Assembly: GCF_001437605.1 (NCBI RefSeq)
Contig: NZ_JQCQ01000010.1
Coordinates: 1 to 49,896, forward strand
Reading direction: 5' to 3'
DNA length: 49,896 nucleotides
DNA from: Pediococcus argentinicus
GTDB taxonomy: Bacteria; Bacillota; Bacilli; Lactobacillales; Lactobacillaceae
Shown piece after piece: positions 23,260 to 31,612 of this stretch. Positions within the stretch are counted from its first letter, which is position 1, and every line of letters starts with the position of its first letter. The notes beneath the pieces were generated by a model, which saw only the letters and a list, made by a program, of their open reading frames with translations, had not been told where the DNA came from and did not search any database. The position numbers and the translations under genes are program-made.

Positions 23260-24591
23260 ATGGATTTTGATGTCTTATTTATAGGTAGTGGTCAAGGTGC
23301 TTGGAACGGTGCCATTCCTATGTCAGAGCATGGATTAAAAGTAGCCGTAATTGAAGAAGGTAAATTTGGTGGTGTTTGCACGAACCGTGGGTGTAACGCC
23401 AAAATCACACTCGATCGACCAGTAGAAATTCTACGTCAGGTAGAACAACTTCAAGGGCGTGGCTTTGATAGTCTTCCCCAACTAAACTGGCACGACTTGA
23501 TGGCTCACAAACACGAAGTCATTGATGGGTTAGCACTTGGTAATGAAATGAAGCTTCAAAACGCTGGTGTAACAAATATTAAAGGTCATGCTCGCTTTGT
23601 TGACTCACATACCGTTGAAGTTAACGGATCAAGATATTCCAGTGAAAAAATCGTGATTGATTCCGGACGTCGCCCTCATCGTATGGATATTCCTGGTAGC
23701 GAACTTTTCCATGACAGTACGGACTTCATGGTGTTAGAAGAGCTGCCAGCTCGAATTACCATTATTGGCGGTGGATACGTTGGAATGGAGTTTGCTACCA
23801 TCGCAAATGCATTTGGCAGTGACGTAACTGTCATTCTACGTGGTAATAAAGTCCTCCGTGATTTCCATCAACCCTACGTTTTAAAATTAATCAGTAGCTT
23901 AAAAGATCGTGGCGTGAAGTTCCAATTTGAAGAAACTATCGAAAAAGCTGAACAAACTGCAGATGGAATCAAGCTTAGTGGCACCAATGGTTATGAACAA
24001 ACAACCGATTATATAATTGATGCAACTGGTCGCATTCCTAATGTAGAAGATATGAATTGGGACGGAATTGGTCTTAAATACGATGCTCATCGTGGTATTC
24101 CGGTTAACGATCATTTGGAAACTAATATCGAAGGTGTTTATGCTTCTGGAGATATTTTAGATAAGAAATTACCTAAAATTACCCCAACTGCCATTTTTGA
24201 ATCACAATACCTGGCACACTTGTTCACTGGTGAAACGTCAGCACCTATCGATTATCCCGCAATTGCGTACACTGCCTTCACTTCCCCAAGAATCGCTTCA
24301 GTCGGTGTAACTCCGGAAGTTGCGGAATTTCATCCTGATGAATACACTGTTAAAGAATTCGACTATACCGAAGACTGGTTCCGCCAAGTCGGTAATGAAA
24401 ATCTCGGTGGTGTCACAGTAGTTTACGATTCAAAAGGAATTGTCGTTGGTGCGACAAGTATTGGTAATGATGCTGTTGAAACCATTAACGGTCTCACAGA
24501 CATGATTGAACATCGTGTCAGTCATGAAGATGTTGAACGTTTGATTTACATCTTTCCTAGTGTAGCTCATAGCTACATGAGGAAGGTTTAG
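23260..24591 (+). CDS. FAD-dependent pyridine nucleotide-disulfide oxidoreductase
   Basis: 443-aa flavoprotein of the lipoamide dehydrogenase/glutathione reductase/mercuric reductase family. The N terminus has an FAD-binding loop FIGSGQGAWNGA and the redox-active CTNRGC pair (Cys40, Cys45). NAD(P)H binding is at IIGGGYVGMEFATIANAFGS and the second FAD contact at YASGDI. The C-terminal dimer domain ends FPSVAHSYMRKV and lacks the HPT-like histidine motif that completes the catalytic site in lipoamide dehydrogenase, so a different electron acceptor (small thiol or quinone) is probable. Single gene with its own leader, followed by the structured element at 24604-24737. Confidence 0.87.
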   Translation: MDFDVLFIGSGQGAWNGAIPMSEHGLKVAVIEEGKFGGVCTNRGCNAKITLDRPVEILRQVEQLQGRGFDSLPQLNWHDLMAHKHEVIDGLALGNEMKLQNAGVTNIKGHARFVDSHTVEVNGSRYSSEKIVIDSGRRPHRMDIPGSELFHDSTDFMVLEELPARITIIGGGYVGMEFATIANAFGSDVTVILRGNKVLRDFHQPYVLKLISSLKDRGVKFQFEETIEKAEQTADGIKLSGTNGYEQTTDYIIDATGRIPNVEDMNWDGIGLKYDAHRGIPVNDHLETNIEGVYASGDILDKKLPKITPTAIFESQYLAHLFTGETSAPIDYPAIAYTAFTSPRIASVGVTPEVAEFHPDEYTVKEFDYTEDWFRQVGNENLGGVTVVYDSKGIVVGATSIGNDAVETINGLTDMIEHRVSHEDVERLIYIFPSVAHSYMRKV

Positions 24592-24603
24592 TTTAATAAA
24601 TTT

Positions 24604-24737
24604 AAGTCGTTTTCGAGATTAGCTGGAACGTAGTGAATGAAATTCAAGCCGAAGTACGGTCTTGAATGTTCATCTTATCCTAAGCAATAAATTGCTAAGG
24701 ATAATTTCACTACTTAGCCATCTTGAAAACGACTTTT
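24604..24737 (+). repeat. 134-bp branched inverted-repeat element (A), probable structured RNA or terminator
   Basis: Outer stem AAGTCGTTTTC (24604-24614) pairs perfectly with GAAAACGACTT (24725-24735), then runs into TTTTTTC. A second paired segment is TAGTGAA/TTCACTA (24631-24637, 24706-24712). Two hairpins lie inside: TTCAAG-CCG-AAGTA-CGG-T-CTTGAA (24643-24666) and ATCCTAAGCAAT with ATTGCTAAGGAT (24677-24702). It follows the oxidoreductase stop by 12 bp, so it would at least terminate that gene. It is far larger than an ordinary terminator and resembles the element at 39705-39865. Confidence 0.7.
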
Positions 24738-24831
24738 TTCTATATTTGTTTTAATTCCAATAGGAATAGTCAATAGTTCCAGATATTTATTAGCACATTG
24801 GCTTAATTTTTGTACTTTAATTCTTGAATCA

Positions 24832-25278
24832 CTACTTTAAAACAACCATAAATACAAATAACACAATATCAATCACAATGTTACAAATCAGTGTTTCATT
24901 AAACACTGGCAGGCTAGGAATTAGCTTCGTACGTGAACGTATCAATCTACCATCGTAAATTAGCACTGCCACAATAATAACTATCCATAACGATATTTCA
25001 TTTTCCGAAAAACCAGCCAGAAACAAAATGACAATTAGTGCTTTTTCAAATAGAGACAAATGACGATAATCATCTTTAAAAATATTAACCGGTAATTTGT
25101 CCTGCTTACCAAACTTAAACAAAAATAAGGCACACAAAATAATCATGATTGGAGCTGAAAGTGTATATCCAAGAAGGATAGTATTTTGACTATACAACCA
25201 CATACCGATTGAGGTAATTAGATTTAGCAATATTAAAATGATAAATTTTGAGTTTGTCTTCTTGATATTAACCACCAT
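24832..25278 (-). CDS. Small multi-pass membrane protein, function unknown
   Basis: 148 aa with about five hydrophobic segments: residues about 12-29, 30-53, 77-95, 97-113 and 127-147, linked by short charged loops (KFGKQDKLPVNIFKDDYRH). No known family is recognised. The ATG at 25278 has only a weak AAGTGAG ribosome binding site. Single gene between the terminator of the oligo-1,6-glucosidase and the structured element A; no operon partner. Uncharacterised integral membrane protein, moderately sure it is a real gene because of its clean length and membrane pattern. Confidence 0.7.
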   Translation of the reverse strand: MVVNIKKTNSKFIILILLNLITSIGMWLYSQNTILLGYTLSAPIMIILCALFLFKFGKQDKLPVNIFKDDYRHLSLFEKALIVILFLAGFSENEISLWIVIIVAVLIYDGRLIRSRTKLIPSLPVFNETLICNIVIDIVLFVFMVVLK

Positions 25279-25326
25279 TGATTCTCACTTTAACTTTTTA
25301 CCACATTATATCTAATGAAAACACAA

Positions 25327-25350
25327 AAGGCACCTCTAATTAGGTGCCTT
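25327..25350 (-). terminator. Terminator of the scrA-scrK-glucosidase operon
   Basis: AAGGCACCT (25327-25335) pairs perfectly with AGGTGCCTT (25342-25350) across six bases; on the minus strand it is followed by TTGTGTTTTC. It lies about 12 bp past the glucosidase stop. Confidence 0.85.
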
Positions 25351-25362
25351 ACTTAGTAGTTA

Positions 25363-27030
25363 TTATATCTTATAAACTCGACTCTCAAATGGTTGAAGAT
25401 TGTCAGTTTCAATTTGATCATAATTATCGATCAAAACTTCAGCATCCCTGAAACTAGTTGGCACTTTGTAATCAACAACATGGTCTGCAAAACTACAAAT
25501 CACGAGCAATTGATCATCGTCATCAGTTCTCGTATAACTGAACACATCGGGATTTTCAGCATCTACTAATTGATAAACCCCATCTGTAATAACTGGTAAT
25601 TCATGCCGTATCTTAATTAATTTTTGATAGAAATAAAATACTGAATTAAAATCTTTGAGTGTATCTTCAACATTAATCTCATCATTATTTGGATTTAATT
25701 TTATCCAAGGTTCCCCGGTTGTGAAGCCCGCTTTTTCACTAGCATTCCAAGGCATTGGTGTCCGAGCGTTATCACGTGATTTAGCATAAATTGCTCGTAA
25801 CGCTGCATCAGGTGCCACATGATGAACCTCAGTTAGTTCCTTATAGCCATTAAAAGTTTCCAAATCTTGATAGTCATTAATCGAATCGAATTTGGCATTT
25901 GTCATCCCTAGCTCTTCGCCTTCAAAAACATATGGGGTCCCTTGCATCATGTGCAATAAGGTTCCAAGCATCTTTGCTGATTCAACTCGATATTTTCCGT
26001 CATTACCAAAACGTGTGACAGGACGTGGTTGATCGTGATTACTCCAATAAAGAGAATTCCAGCCACCATGAGCTGAGAGTTCAGTCTGCCATTTACTGAG
26101 GACCTGTTTTAAGTCACTTAATTTAAAGCGATTCTCTGAGAACTTACCAAATGGTCCGCCATCTAATCCCATGTGCTCAAACTGAAAAATCATATCCAAT
26201 TCATGTCGTTTTGGATCCGTATATTCCACAGCTTTTTCTGGAGAAGTTCTTGGCATTTCACCGACTGTCATAATATCGTACTTAGATAAGACTTCTCGGT
26301 TCATTTCTTGCAGAAATTCATGTGCACGTGGCCCATTTGCAGTCATTTGGTGGGCGTCACCATACTTCTCGACCTCACGAACAGCGCCATCTAAATACGC
26401 TGGGTTCTTAGAAATTAAATTAATAACATCCATCCGGAACCCATCAATCCCTTTATCCAACCAGAATTTCATCAAATCATAGACTTCTTCACGAACTTTT
26501 GGATTTTCCCAGTTTAAATCGGGTTGTTCTTTCGCAAATAGATGGAGATAATACTCCGCCACACTCTCTTTGTACGTCCATGCTGATCCACCAAATGAAC
26601 CACCCCAGTTGTTTGGTTCTTGTCCATTACGTCCCTTTTTCCAAATATAGTAATCATGGTGCGGATCATCCACACTAGATTCCGCGGCTTTAAACCATGG
26701 ATGTTGGTCTGAAGTATGGTTCACTACTAAATCCAAAATAATTTTCAAATGATGTTTGTGTGCTTCTGATAATAGCTTTTCAAAGTCTTCCATCGTCCCA
26801 AACATTGGATCAATTGCGCGATAGTTAGCAATATCGTATCCATTATCGACCTGAGGTGAAACATACATCGGATTAAGCCAAAGTACATCTACACCAAGTT
26901 TCTCTAAGTAATCTAGATGTTCAATAATCCCATTAATATCACCAATTCCATCACCATTAGTATCTTGAAAACTCTTTGGATAGATTTGATAGACAACACT
27001 CTTTTTCCACCATTCAGTTGCTTGTGCCAT
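25363..27030 (-). CDS. GH13 oligo-1,6-glucosidase / glucan 1,6-alpha-glucosidase
   Basis: 555-aa cytoplasmic alpha-glucosidase of GH13 subfamily 31. Catalytic residues are Asp201 in GFRMDVINLIS (nucleophile), Glu258 in VGEMP (acid/base) and Asp333 in WSNHDQPR. Valine right after the nucleophile region (MDVIN) is the known marker for alpha-1,6 rather than alpha-1,4 specificity, so isomaltose, isomaltulose or short dextran fragments are likely substrates. It lies 82 nt after scrK with a cre box in the gap, and would let the sucrose system also use alpha-1,6 glucosides or sucrose isomers. Confidence 0.93.
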   Translation of the reverse strand: MAQATEWWKKSVVYQIYPKSFQDTNGDGIGDINGIIEHLDYLEKLGVDVLWLNPMYVSPQVDNGYDIANYRAIDPMFGTMEDFEKLLSEAHKHHLKIILDLVVNHTSDQHPWFKAAESSVDDPHHDYYIWKKGRNGQEPNNWGGSFGGSAWTYKESVAEYYLHLFAKEQPDLNWENPKVREEVYDLMKFWLDKGIDGFRMDVINLISKNPAYLDGAVREVEKYGDAHQMTANGPRAHEFLQEMNREVLSKYDIMTVGEMPRTSPEKAVEYTDPKRHELDMIFQFEHMGLDGGPFGKFSENRFKLSDLKQVLSKWQTELSAHGGWNSLYWSNHDQPRPVTRFGNDGKYRVESAKMLGTLLHMMQGTPYVFEGEELGMTNAKFDSINDYQDLETFNGYKELTEVHHVAPDAALRAIYAKSRDNARTPMPWNASEKAGFTTGEPWIKLNPNNDEINVEDTLKDFNSVFYFYQKLIKIRHELPVITDGVYQLVDAENPDVFSYTRTDDDDQLLVICSFADHVVDYKVPTSFRDAEVLIDNYDQIETDNLQPFESRVYKI

Positions 27031-27057
27031 GATTTAAATAACCCCTTTTACGATATT

Positions 27058-27071
27058 TGAAAGCGTTTACT
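27058..27071. promoter_or_regulatory. cre box between scrK and the GH13 glucosidase gene
   Basis: TGAAAGCGTTTACT, matching cre at all but the last position (on the minus strand AGTAAACGCTTTCA). It sits about 28 bp before the glucosidase start codon; it may control an internal promoter or act as a roadblock. Confidence 0.75.
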
Positions 27072-27111
27072 ATATTTAGTCTAGTGGAATTACCGTTTAA
27101 TTTCAATTGGT

Positions 27112-27972
27112 CTATGAAAGTTCTTTTGCCGCTAACAACAACGCACCCTTAATACCTGCGTCATCGTTTAAACCTATTCTGACAATGTACTCCTCCAATG
27201 GTGGAACATCTACATAGTCGTTCAATTGTTCTTTAAAGTGTTTACGAATCTTCTTTAATAAATGTTCTTGATGAATTACGCCACCACCAAAAATAATAAT
27301 ATCAGGTCTTAAAACAAGCGTGGCAGTTACACAAGCCTGAGCAGCATAGTCGGCAATATAGTCCCAGACTGGATCATTTTGATCCAATTCAACAGCCTTC
27401 TTGCCAATACGTTCTTCAATAGCTGGACCAGCCGCGAGTCCTTCAAAACAATTTTTATGAAATGGGCAATGTCCTTCATAGATATCATTTGGATTTTGTC
27501 TAATTAGCATGTGACCCATTTCCGGATGTGAAATACCTTGTAGGAATTCACCATTTTGAACATAACCTGCACCAATACCTGTTCCGATAGTCCAATACAG
27601 GACATTTTCTTTTCCTCGACCAGCTCCCTGGACTGCTTCCCCATAACCAGCTGCATTCACATCAGTGGTAAAACTAATTGGAATATTCAGTTCTTTCTTC
27701 ATGGAGCCAAGAAAATCATAATTACTCCACCCAGGTTTAGGCGTTTTAGTAACATATCCATATGTTACAGAATTTTTATTTACATTAATTGGTCCAAAAG
27801 TACCGACCCCAATTGCCTCAACCTGTTGTTCTTTGAAATAATTAATTACCTGATTCATTGTTTCTTTAGGACTTGTTGTTGGAATCTTAATTTGTTCACT
27901 GACTTGTCCGTTTTCATCACCGATGGCACATACAAACTTAGTACCACCCGCTTCAACTGCACCTATTTTCAT
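27112..27972 (-). CDS. scrK: ROK-family fructokinase
   Basis: Phosphorylates the fructose set free when sucrose 6-phosphate is hydrolysed. 286 aa, normal for bacterial ROK fructokinases. It shows the ATP-binding GAVEAGGTKFVCAIG at the start, the ROK signature region WTIGTGIGAGYVQNG with catalytic aspartate in FTTDVNAAG, and the zinc-binding set GHMLIRQNPND...GHCPFHKNCFEG (His, Cys, His, Cys). Its ATG overlaps the scrA stop by 4 nt (ATGA), so the two are translationally coupled. Confidence 0.94.
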   Translation of the reverse strand: MKIGAVEAGGTKFVCAIGDENGQVSEQIKIPTTSPKETMNQVINYFKEQQVEAIGVGTFGPINVNKNSVTYGYVTKTPKPGWSNYDFLGSMKKELNIPISFTTDVNAAGYGEAVQGAGRGKENVLYWTIGTGIGAGYVQNGEFLQGISHPEMGHMLIRQNPNDIYEGHCPFHKNCFEGLAAGPAIEERIGKKAVELDQNDPVWDYIADYAAQACVTATLVLRPDIIIFGGGVIHQEHLLKKIRKHFKEQLNDYVDVPPLEEYIVRIGLNDDAGIKGALLLAAKELS

Positions 27973-29957
27973 AATTGCATTGCTCCTGATTTATTATTTG
28001 CTTGAGCTGTAAGAGCTACTAATTTATCACCATGTGAAACATCATCAACATTTTGAATCCGTTCAACTCCACCATAGCTCATAGTATTAGTAACAACGAT
28101 CATGACTGTAGCGTCATATCCCGCTTTTTGAATTGCTTCATAATCGAATGTTCCTAAAAGATCACCCTTTTTAACTTGTTGTCCTTTTTTGACATTACTT
28201 GTGAAAAATTCGCCTTTTAAATTGACTGTATCAACGCCGAGATGGATTAAAATTTCAGCGCCATCTTTCGTCTTAATTCCGTATGCATGATTTGTATCAA
28301 ATTGAACTGTAATCTCTCCATCAGCTGGAGCATAAACATTATTGTCGTTAGGAATAATTGAAGCTCCCTTACCCATAATTTCAGCAGAGAAGACATTATC
28401 ACTAACGTCACGAAGGCTTTGTGCTTTACCGCTAACTGGTGCAGCAATGACTTCATCTGATACTTCTGTTTCAACAACTTCTCCAGCTTCATCGACTGTT
28501 TCATCATTGTCAGCATCCATATCTGTAGCAACTCCACTGGCTAGGACACGTTTGCCATATCCAAATGTAAGGGTAAATGCAACGGCAAAGCTGATTACAA
28601 CACCAACAAAGAATGACAACCAGTATTTACCAGGAATTGAAACAAATCCAATCACACCTGCAGCACCCATTGCACTAGCTAAAACATGTGCTAATCCCAT
28701 CCAAATACATGCAATTCCAGAACCAATCATGGCGCAAATAAATGGAAACTTCATTTTTAAATTAACACCAAAGATAGCTGGTTCTGTGATACCTAACAAA
28801 GCTGAAATAGCTGATGAACTTGCCAAACCTTTTTGCTTACTATTCTTTGAGATAAAGAAGATGGCCAGACATGCAGCTCCTTGTGCGATATTAGCCATTG
28901 AAGCAATTGGAAAGATAAAACTACCGCCAGTTTGTTTAATATTAGCTAATAACTGGGTTTCCACAGCTGGGAAACTTTGGTGTAATCCAGTTACAACGAT
29001 TGCAGAATAGAATGTTCCAAAAACACCAGTTCCTACAAATCCGGTTGTATTATATAGCCAAACTAAACTAGTCGTTAATCCATCTGAAACAACTCTTAGA
29101 ACAGGTCCCACTAATGAAAATGTTAAAAATCCAGTAATAATAATTGCTAACATTGGAGTAAAAATAAAATCAAAAGCATTTGCAATATGTTTGTGGAAGA
29201 ATTTTTCTAAATTAGCCAAAATCCAAGCGACTGCAAGCACCGGAATAACTTGCCCTTGATAACCTGCTTGTGCAATATGTAATCCAAAAACATCCCACAT
29301 TGGCATCTTGCCACTAGCCATAACTGTCGCAACTTGATAACCATTTACCAAAGATGGCATAACCATGATCATACCCATTGCTGCACCAAGATATGGATTC
29401 CCACCAAATCTCCTAGTAGCTGAGAAACCTAACAGAACAGGTAAGAATGCGAATGGTGCTGACGACATCAGGTTGACCATCTGTGCAAATCCGTCTAACG
29501 CTGGGTACATTTCAACAATTGATTTAGCAGCAAAAAGATGTTCGGCAGTTAAAACATTATTGAGAGCCATTAACAAACCACCAGCAACTAGAGCCGGAAT
29601 AATGGGAACAAAAATATCTGACAAAACTTTGATAAAGGCCATAAAGGGATTAGCTTTTTGACCATTCGCAGCTGCAACCTTCAAATCATCCGGTGTTACT
29701 TCCTTTAAACCAGTTAATTTGATAAATTCGTCGTAAACCTTGTCTACATCACCAGGCCCAATAATCACTTGATACTGGCCATTGGTTTTAAACGTTCCCT
29801 TTACATCAGGTTGTTTGTCCAAAGCCTTCTGATTAATTTTGGATTCGTCCTTAACCACCAAACGCAATCTCGTCGCACAATGCGCAGCAGCCTGAACGTT
29901 ATCCTTTCCAATATCATCTAATACATCACGAGCAACCTTTGCATGATCCATTGCCAT
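27969..29957 (-). CDS. scrA: PTS sucrose-specific EIIBCA
   Basis: Fused 662-aa sucrose transporter and kinase that imports sucrose as sucrose 6-phosphate. Domain order is EIIB (residues about 1-90, phospho-cysteine Cys27 in AHCATRLRLVV), EIIC (about 105-465, about ten membrane segments, GITEPAIFGVNLK signature) and EIIA (about 505-662, phospho-histidine His572 in ILIHLGVDTVNLKG). The linker carries acidic repeats (DADNDETVDEAGEVVETEV). Divergent from scrB across a control region carrying ScrR/CcpA-like operators, so the pair forms one sucrose regulon. Confidence 0.95.
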   Translation of the reverse strand: MAMDHAKVARDVLDDIGKDNVQAAAHCATRLRLVVKDESKINQKALDKQPDVKGTFKTNGQYQVIIGPGDVDKVYDEFIKLTGLKEVTPDDLKVAAANGQKANPFMAFIKVLSDIFVPIIPALVAGGLLMALNNVLTAEHLFAAKSIVEMYPALDGFAQMVNLMSSAPFAFLPVLLGFSATRRFGGNPYLGAAMGMIMVMPSLVNGYQVATVMASGKMPMWDVFGLHIAQAGYQGQVIPVLAVAWILANLEKFFHKHIANAFDFIFTPMLAIIITGFLTFSLVGPVLRVVSDGLTTSLVWLYNTTGFVGTGVFGTFYSAIVVTGLHQSFPAVETQLLANIKQTGGSFIFPIASMANIAQGAACLAIFFISKNSKQKGLASSSAISALLGITEPAIFGVNLKMKFPFICAMIGSGIACIWMGLAHVLASAMGAAGVIGFVSIPGKYWLSFFVGVVISFAVAFTLTFGYGKRVLASGVATDMDADNDETVDEAGEVVETEVSDEVIAAPVSGKAQSLRDVSDNVFSAEIMGKGASIIPNDNNVYAPADGEITVQFDTNHAYGIKTKDGAEILIHLGVDTVNLKGEFFTSNVKKGQQVKKGDLLGTFDYEAIQKAGYDATVMIVVTNTMSYGGVERIQNVDDVSHGDKLVALTAQANNKSGAMQL

Positions 29958-30006
29958 AATGAAGCCTCCTCTAGTTTCTGAATAATTTTTGCTCTTTACA
30001 GCTTAT

Positions 30007-30034
30007 ATAATAAACCGTTTTCATAAATTGTCAA
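30007..30034 (-). promoter_or_regulatory. Promoter of scrA with operator in the spacer
   Basis: TTGACA (30034-30029), 16-bp spacer, TATTAT (30012-30007) on the minus strand. The spacer contains TGAAAACGGTTTA (part of 30011-30024), a LacI/CcpA-type site. Confidence 0.78.
30011..30024. promoter_or_regulatory. cre/ScrR-like operator 1
   Basis: TAAACCGTTTTCAT (TGAAAACGGTTTA on the other strand) covers the scrA promoter spacer. It fits both a CcpA and a LacI-family ScrR box. Confidence 0.65.
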
Positions 30035-30044
30035 ACGTTTATCA
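30031..30044. promoter_or_regulatory. ScrR-like operator 2
   Basis: TCAAACGTTTATCA overlaps the scrA -35 box and is nearly palindromic. CGTTTATCA recurs at 30103-30111 just ahead of scrB (in ATATCGTTTATCAA), so the same protein, probably ScrR, could act on both transcripts. Confidence 0.6.
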
Positions 30045-30097
30045 ATTTTTATTTTAAAAATATTATAATTGGTGATACAATGCACCTATAAATAAAT

Positions 30098-30112
30098 AAT
30101 ATCGTTTATCAA
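30098..30112. promoter_or_regulatory. ScrR-like operator 3 ahead of scrB
   Basis: AATATCGTTTATCAA repeats the CGTTTATCA half of operator 2. It ends against the scrB ribosome binding site (GTGAGG), so bound repressor would block early transcription of scrBR. Confidence 0.55.
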
Positions 30113-30125
30113 AGTGAGGCATATT

Positions 30126-31601
30126 ATGATTAAACACTGGACAGATAAAGATCGTTATCGTCCCTATAATGAATGGGACGATGCATATTTGGTAGAACTT
30201 AAAAAACGAGTTAAACAGTCGAACTGGCGATTAGGTTTCCATATTCAACCTCAAACAGGTTTATTGAACGATCCAAACGGATTCTCTTTTTTTAATAATC
30301 AGTGGCACTTATTCTACCAAAGCTATCCTTATGGTCCCGTACACGGACTAAAGAGTTGGCATCATCTCACATCTACTGATTTAATCCATTGGAAGGATTT
30401 AGGGTTAGCACTACAGCCAAATAATCAGTTTGACAGCCATGGAATTTTTTCAGGTTCAGCTTTATCTACCCTTGAAGGCCTAGTATTTATGTATACCGGA
30501 AATGTGCGCGACCAAAATTGGCAACGACATTCCTACCAAAACGTTGCTATTATGGATAGCGGCAATGCAATCAATAAGATTACAGAGCCTGCCATTACGA
30601 CACCTACCAATATCTTCACTGAAGATATCCGTGATCCTCAGTTGTTGAAAATTCATAAGGAATACAAAGTAATTTTAGGTGCTCAGACCATTAATAAAAC
30701 TGGTGCAATTGCTGTATTCAAAGGTCACAGTTTGGAAGATCTAAAATATCAAGGTGACTTAAAGATAGACAAAGAATTATCGGGATATATGATTGAGTGT
30801 CCCAACTTGGTATTTATAGATAAGCATCCTGTATTACTTTTCTGTCCCCAAGGCCTTGACCATAAGCAACACGAATATCAAAACGTATACCCTAATACCT
30901 ATCTAACTGGTGAATCATTTTCTTGGGATTATTTAGAAATTAAGCATCCCAGTGCACTAGCAAACCTTGATGAAGGTTTTGATGTTTACGCTACTCAGGC
31001 CTTTAATGCACCTGATGGTAGAGCGTTGGAAGTGAGTTGGGTTGGGCTTCCTGAAATGGAGTATCCAACAGATTCTGACGGTTGGTCCGGGGCTTTGAGT
31101 TTAGTGAAAGAGTTAACCTTGAAAAACGGTGAGCTTTTCCAATATCCGGTCAAAGAAACTAAAGAACTACGTAAAAACGAGCAAGTTAATATCAAACAAC
31201 TCGCTAATTCTTCTAATCAATACGAATTAGAAATACAAATCAAGGATAATCAAACTGGTGAGCTACAGTTACTTCGTAGCGAGGATGGACAACACTATTT
31301 ATCACTCCATTTTGATACAACAATGGGTAAGCTGGTGCTAGATCGATCTCACAGTCCTCAACCAATCAATGTTAAATTCGGCCAGAAACGAATTGCTAAT
31401 GTTAGCTCACATTCAGATTTAAAGCTTAATATCTTTGTTGATAATTCGGTAGTAGAAATATTTGTGAACAATGGTGAGAAAGTATTTACATCCCGTTATT
31501 TTCCACTTTTAAACGAGTCAGGAATTAACGTTAAAACTAGTGATGAGAATGATACAATTAGGACTAAGATGTGGGATTTATTAAAGACTAATCATAATTG
31601 A
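30126..31601 (+). CDS. scrB: Sucrose-6-phosphate hydrolase (GH32)
   Basis: Splits sucrose 6-phosphate into glucose 6-phosphate and fructose in the cytoplasm. 491 aa from the ATG at 30126, which follows GTGAGG; the GTG at 30114 is part of that site. GH32 motifs are LLNDPNGFSFF (nucleophile aspartate), EDIRDPQLL (transition-state aspartate) and MIECPNLVF (acid/base glutamate). No signal peptide, so intracellular. Its stop overlaps or abuts the scrR leader, and scrR follows at once. Confidence 0.95.
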   Translation: MIKHWTDKDRYRPYNEWDDAYLVELKKRVKQSNWRLGFHIQPQTGLLNDPNGFSFFNNQWHLFYQSYPYGPVHGLKSWHHLTSTDLIHWKDLGLALQPNNQFDSHGIFSGSALSTLEGLVFMYTGNVRDQNWQRHSYQNVAIMDSGNAINKITEPAITTPTNIFTEDIRDPQLLKIHKEYKVILGAQTINKTGAIAVFKGHSLEDLKYQGDLKIDKELSGYMIECPNLVFIDKHPVLLFCPQGLDHKQHEYQNVYPNTYLTGESFSWDYLEIKHPSALANLDEGFDVYATQAFNAPDGRALEVSWVGLPEMEYPTDSDGWSGALSLVKELTLKNGELFQYPVKETKELRKNEQVNIKQLANSSNQYELEIQIKDNQTGELQLLRSEDGQHYLSLHFDTTMGKLVLDRSHSPQPINVKFGQKRIANVSSHSDLKLNIFVDNSVVEIFVNNGEKVFTSRYFPLLNESGINVKTSDENDTIRTKMWDLLKTNHN

Positions 31602-31612
31602 GGAATTTTCAA

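Noticed and set aside
28342-29010. 222-aa plus-strand frame opposite scrA
   Set aside because: Antisense to a clear PTS gene; residue bias (Pro, Thr, Ala) is typical of an antisense frame and no start signal is present.
29958-30125. Riboswitch or tRNA-like leader before scrB or scrA
   Set aside because: The region is explained by a promoter and LacI/CcpA-type operators; no extended conserved RNA structure was seen.
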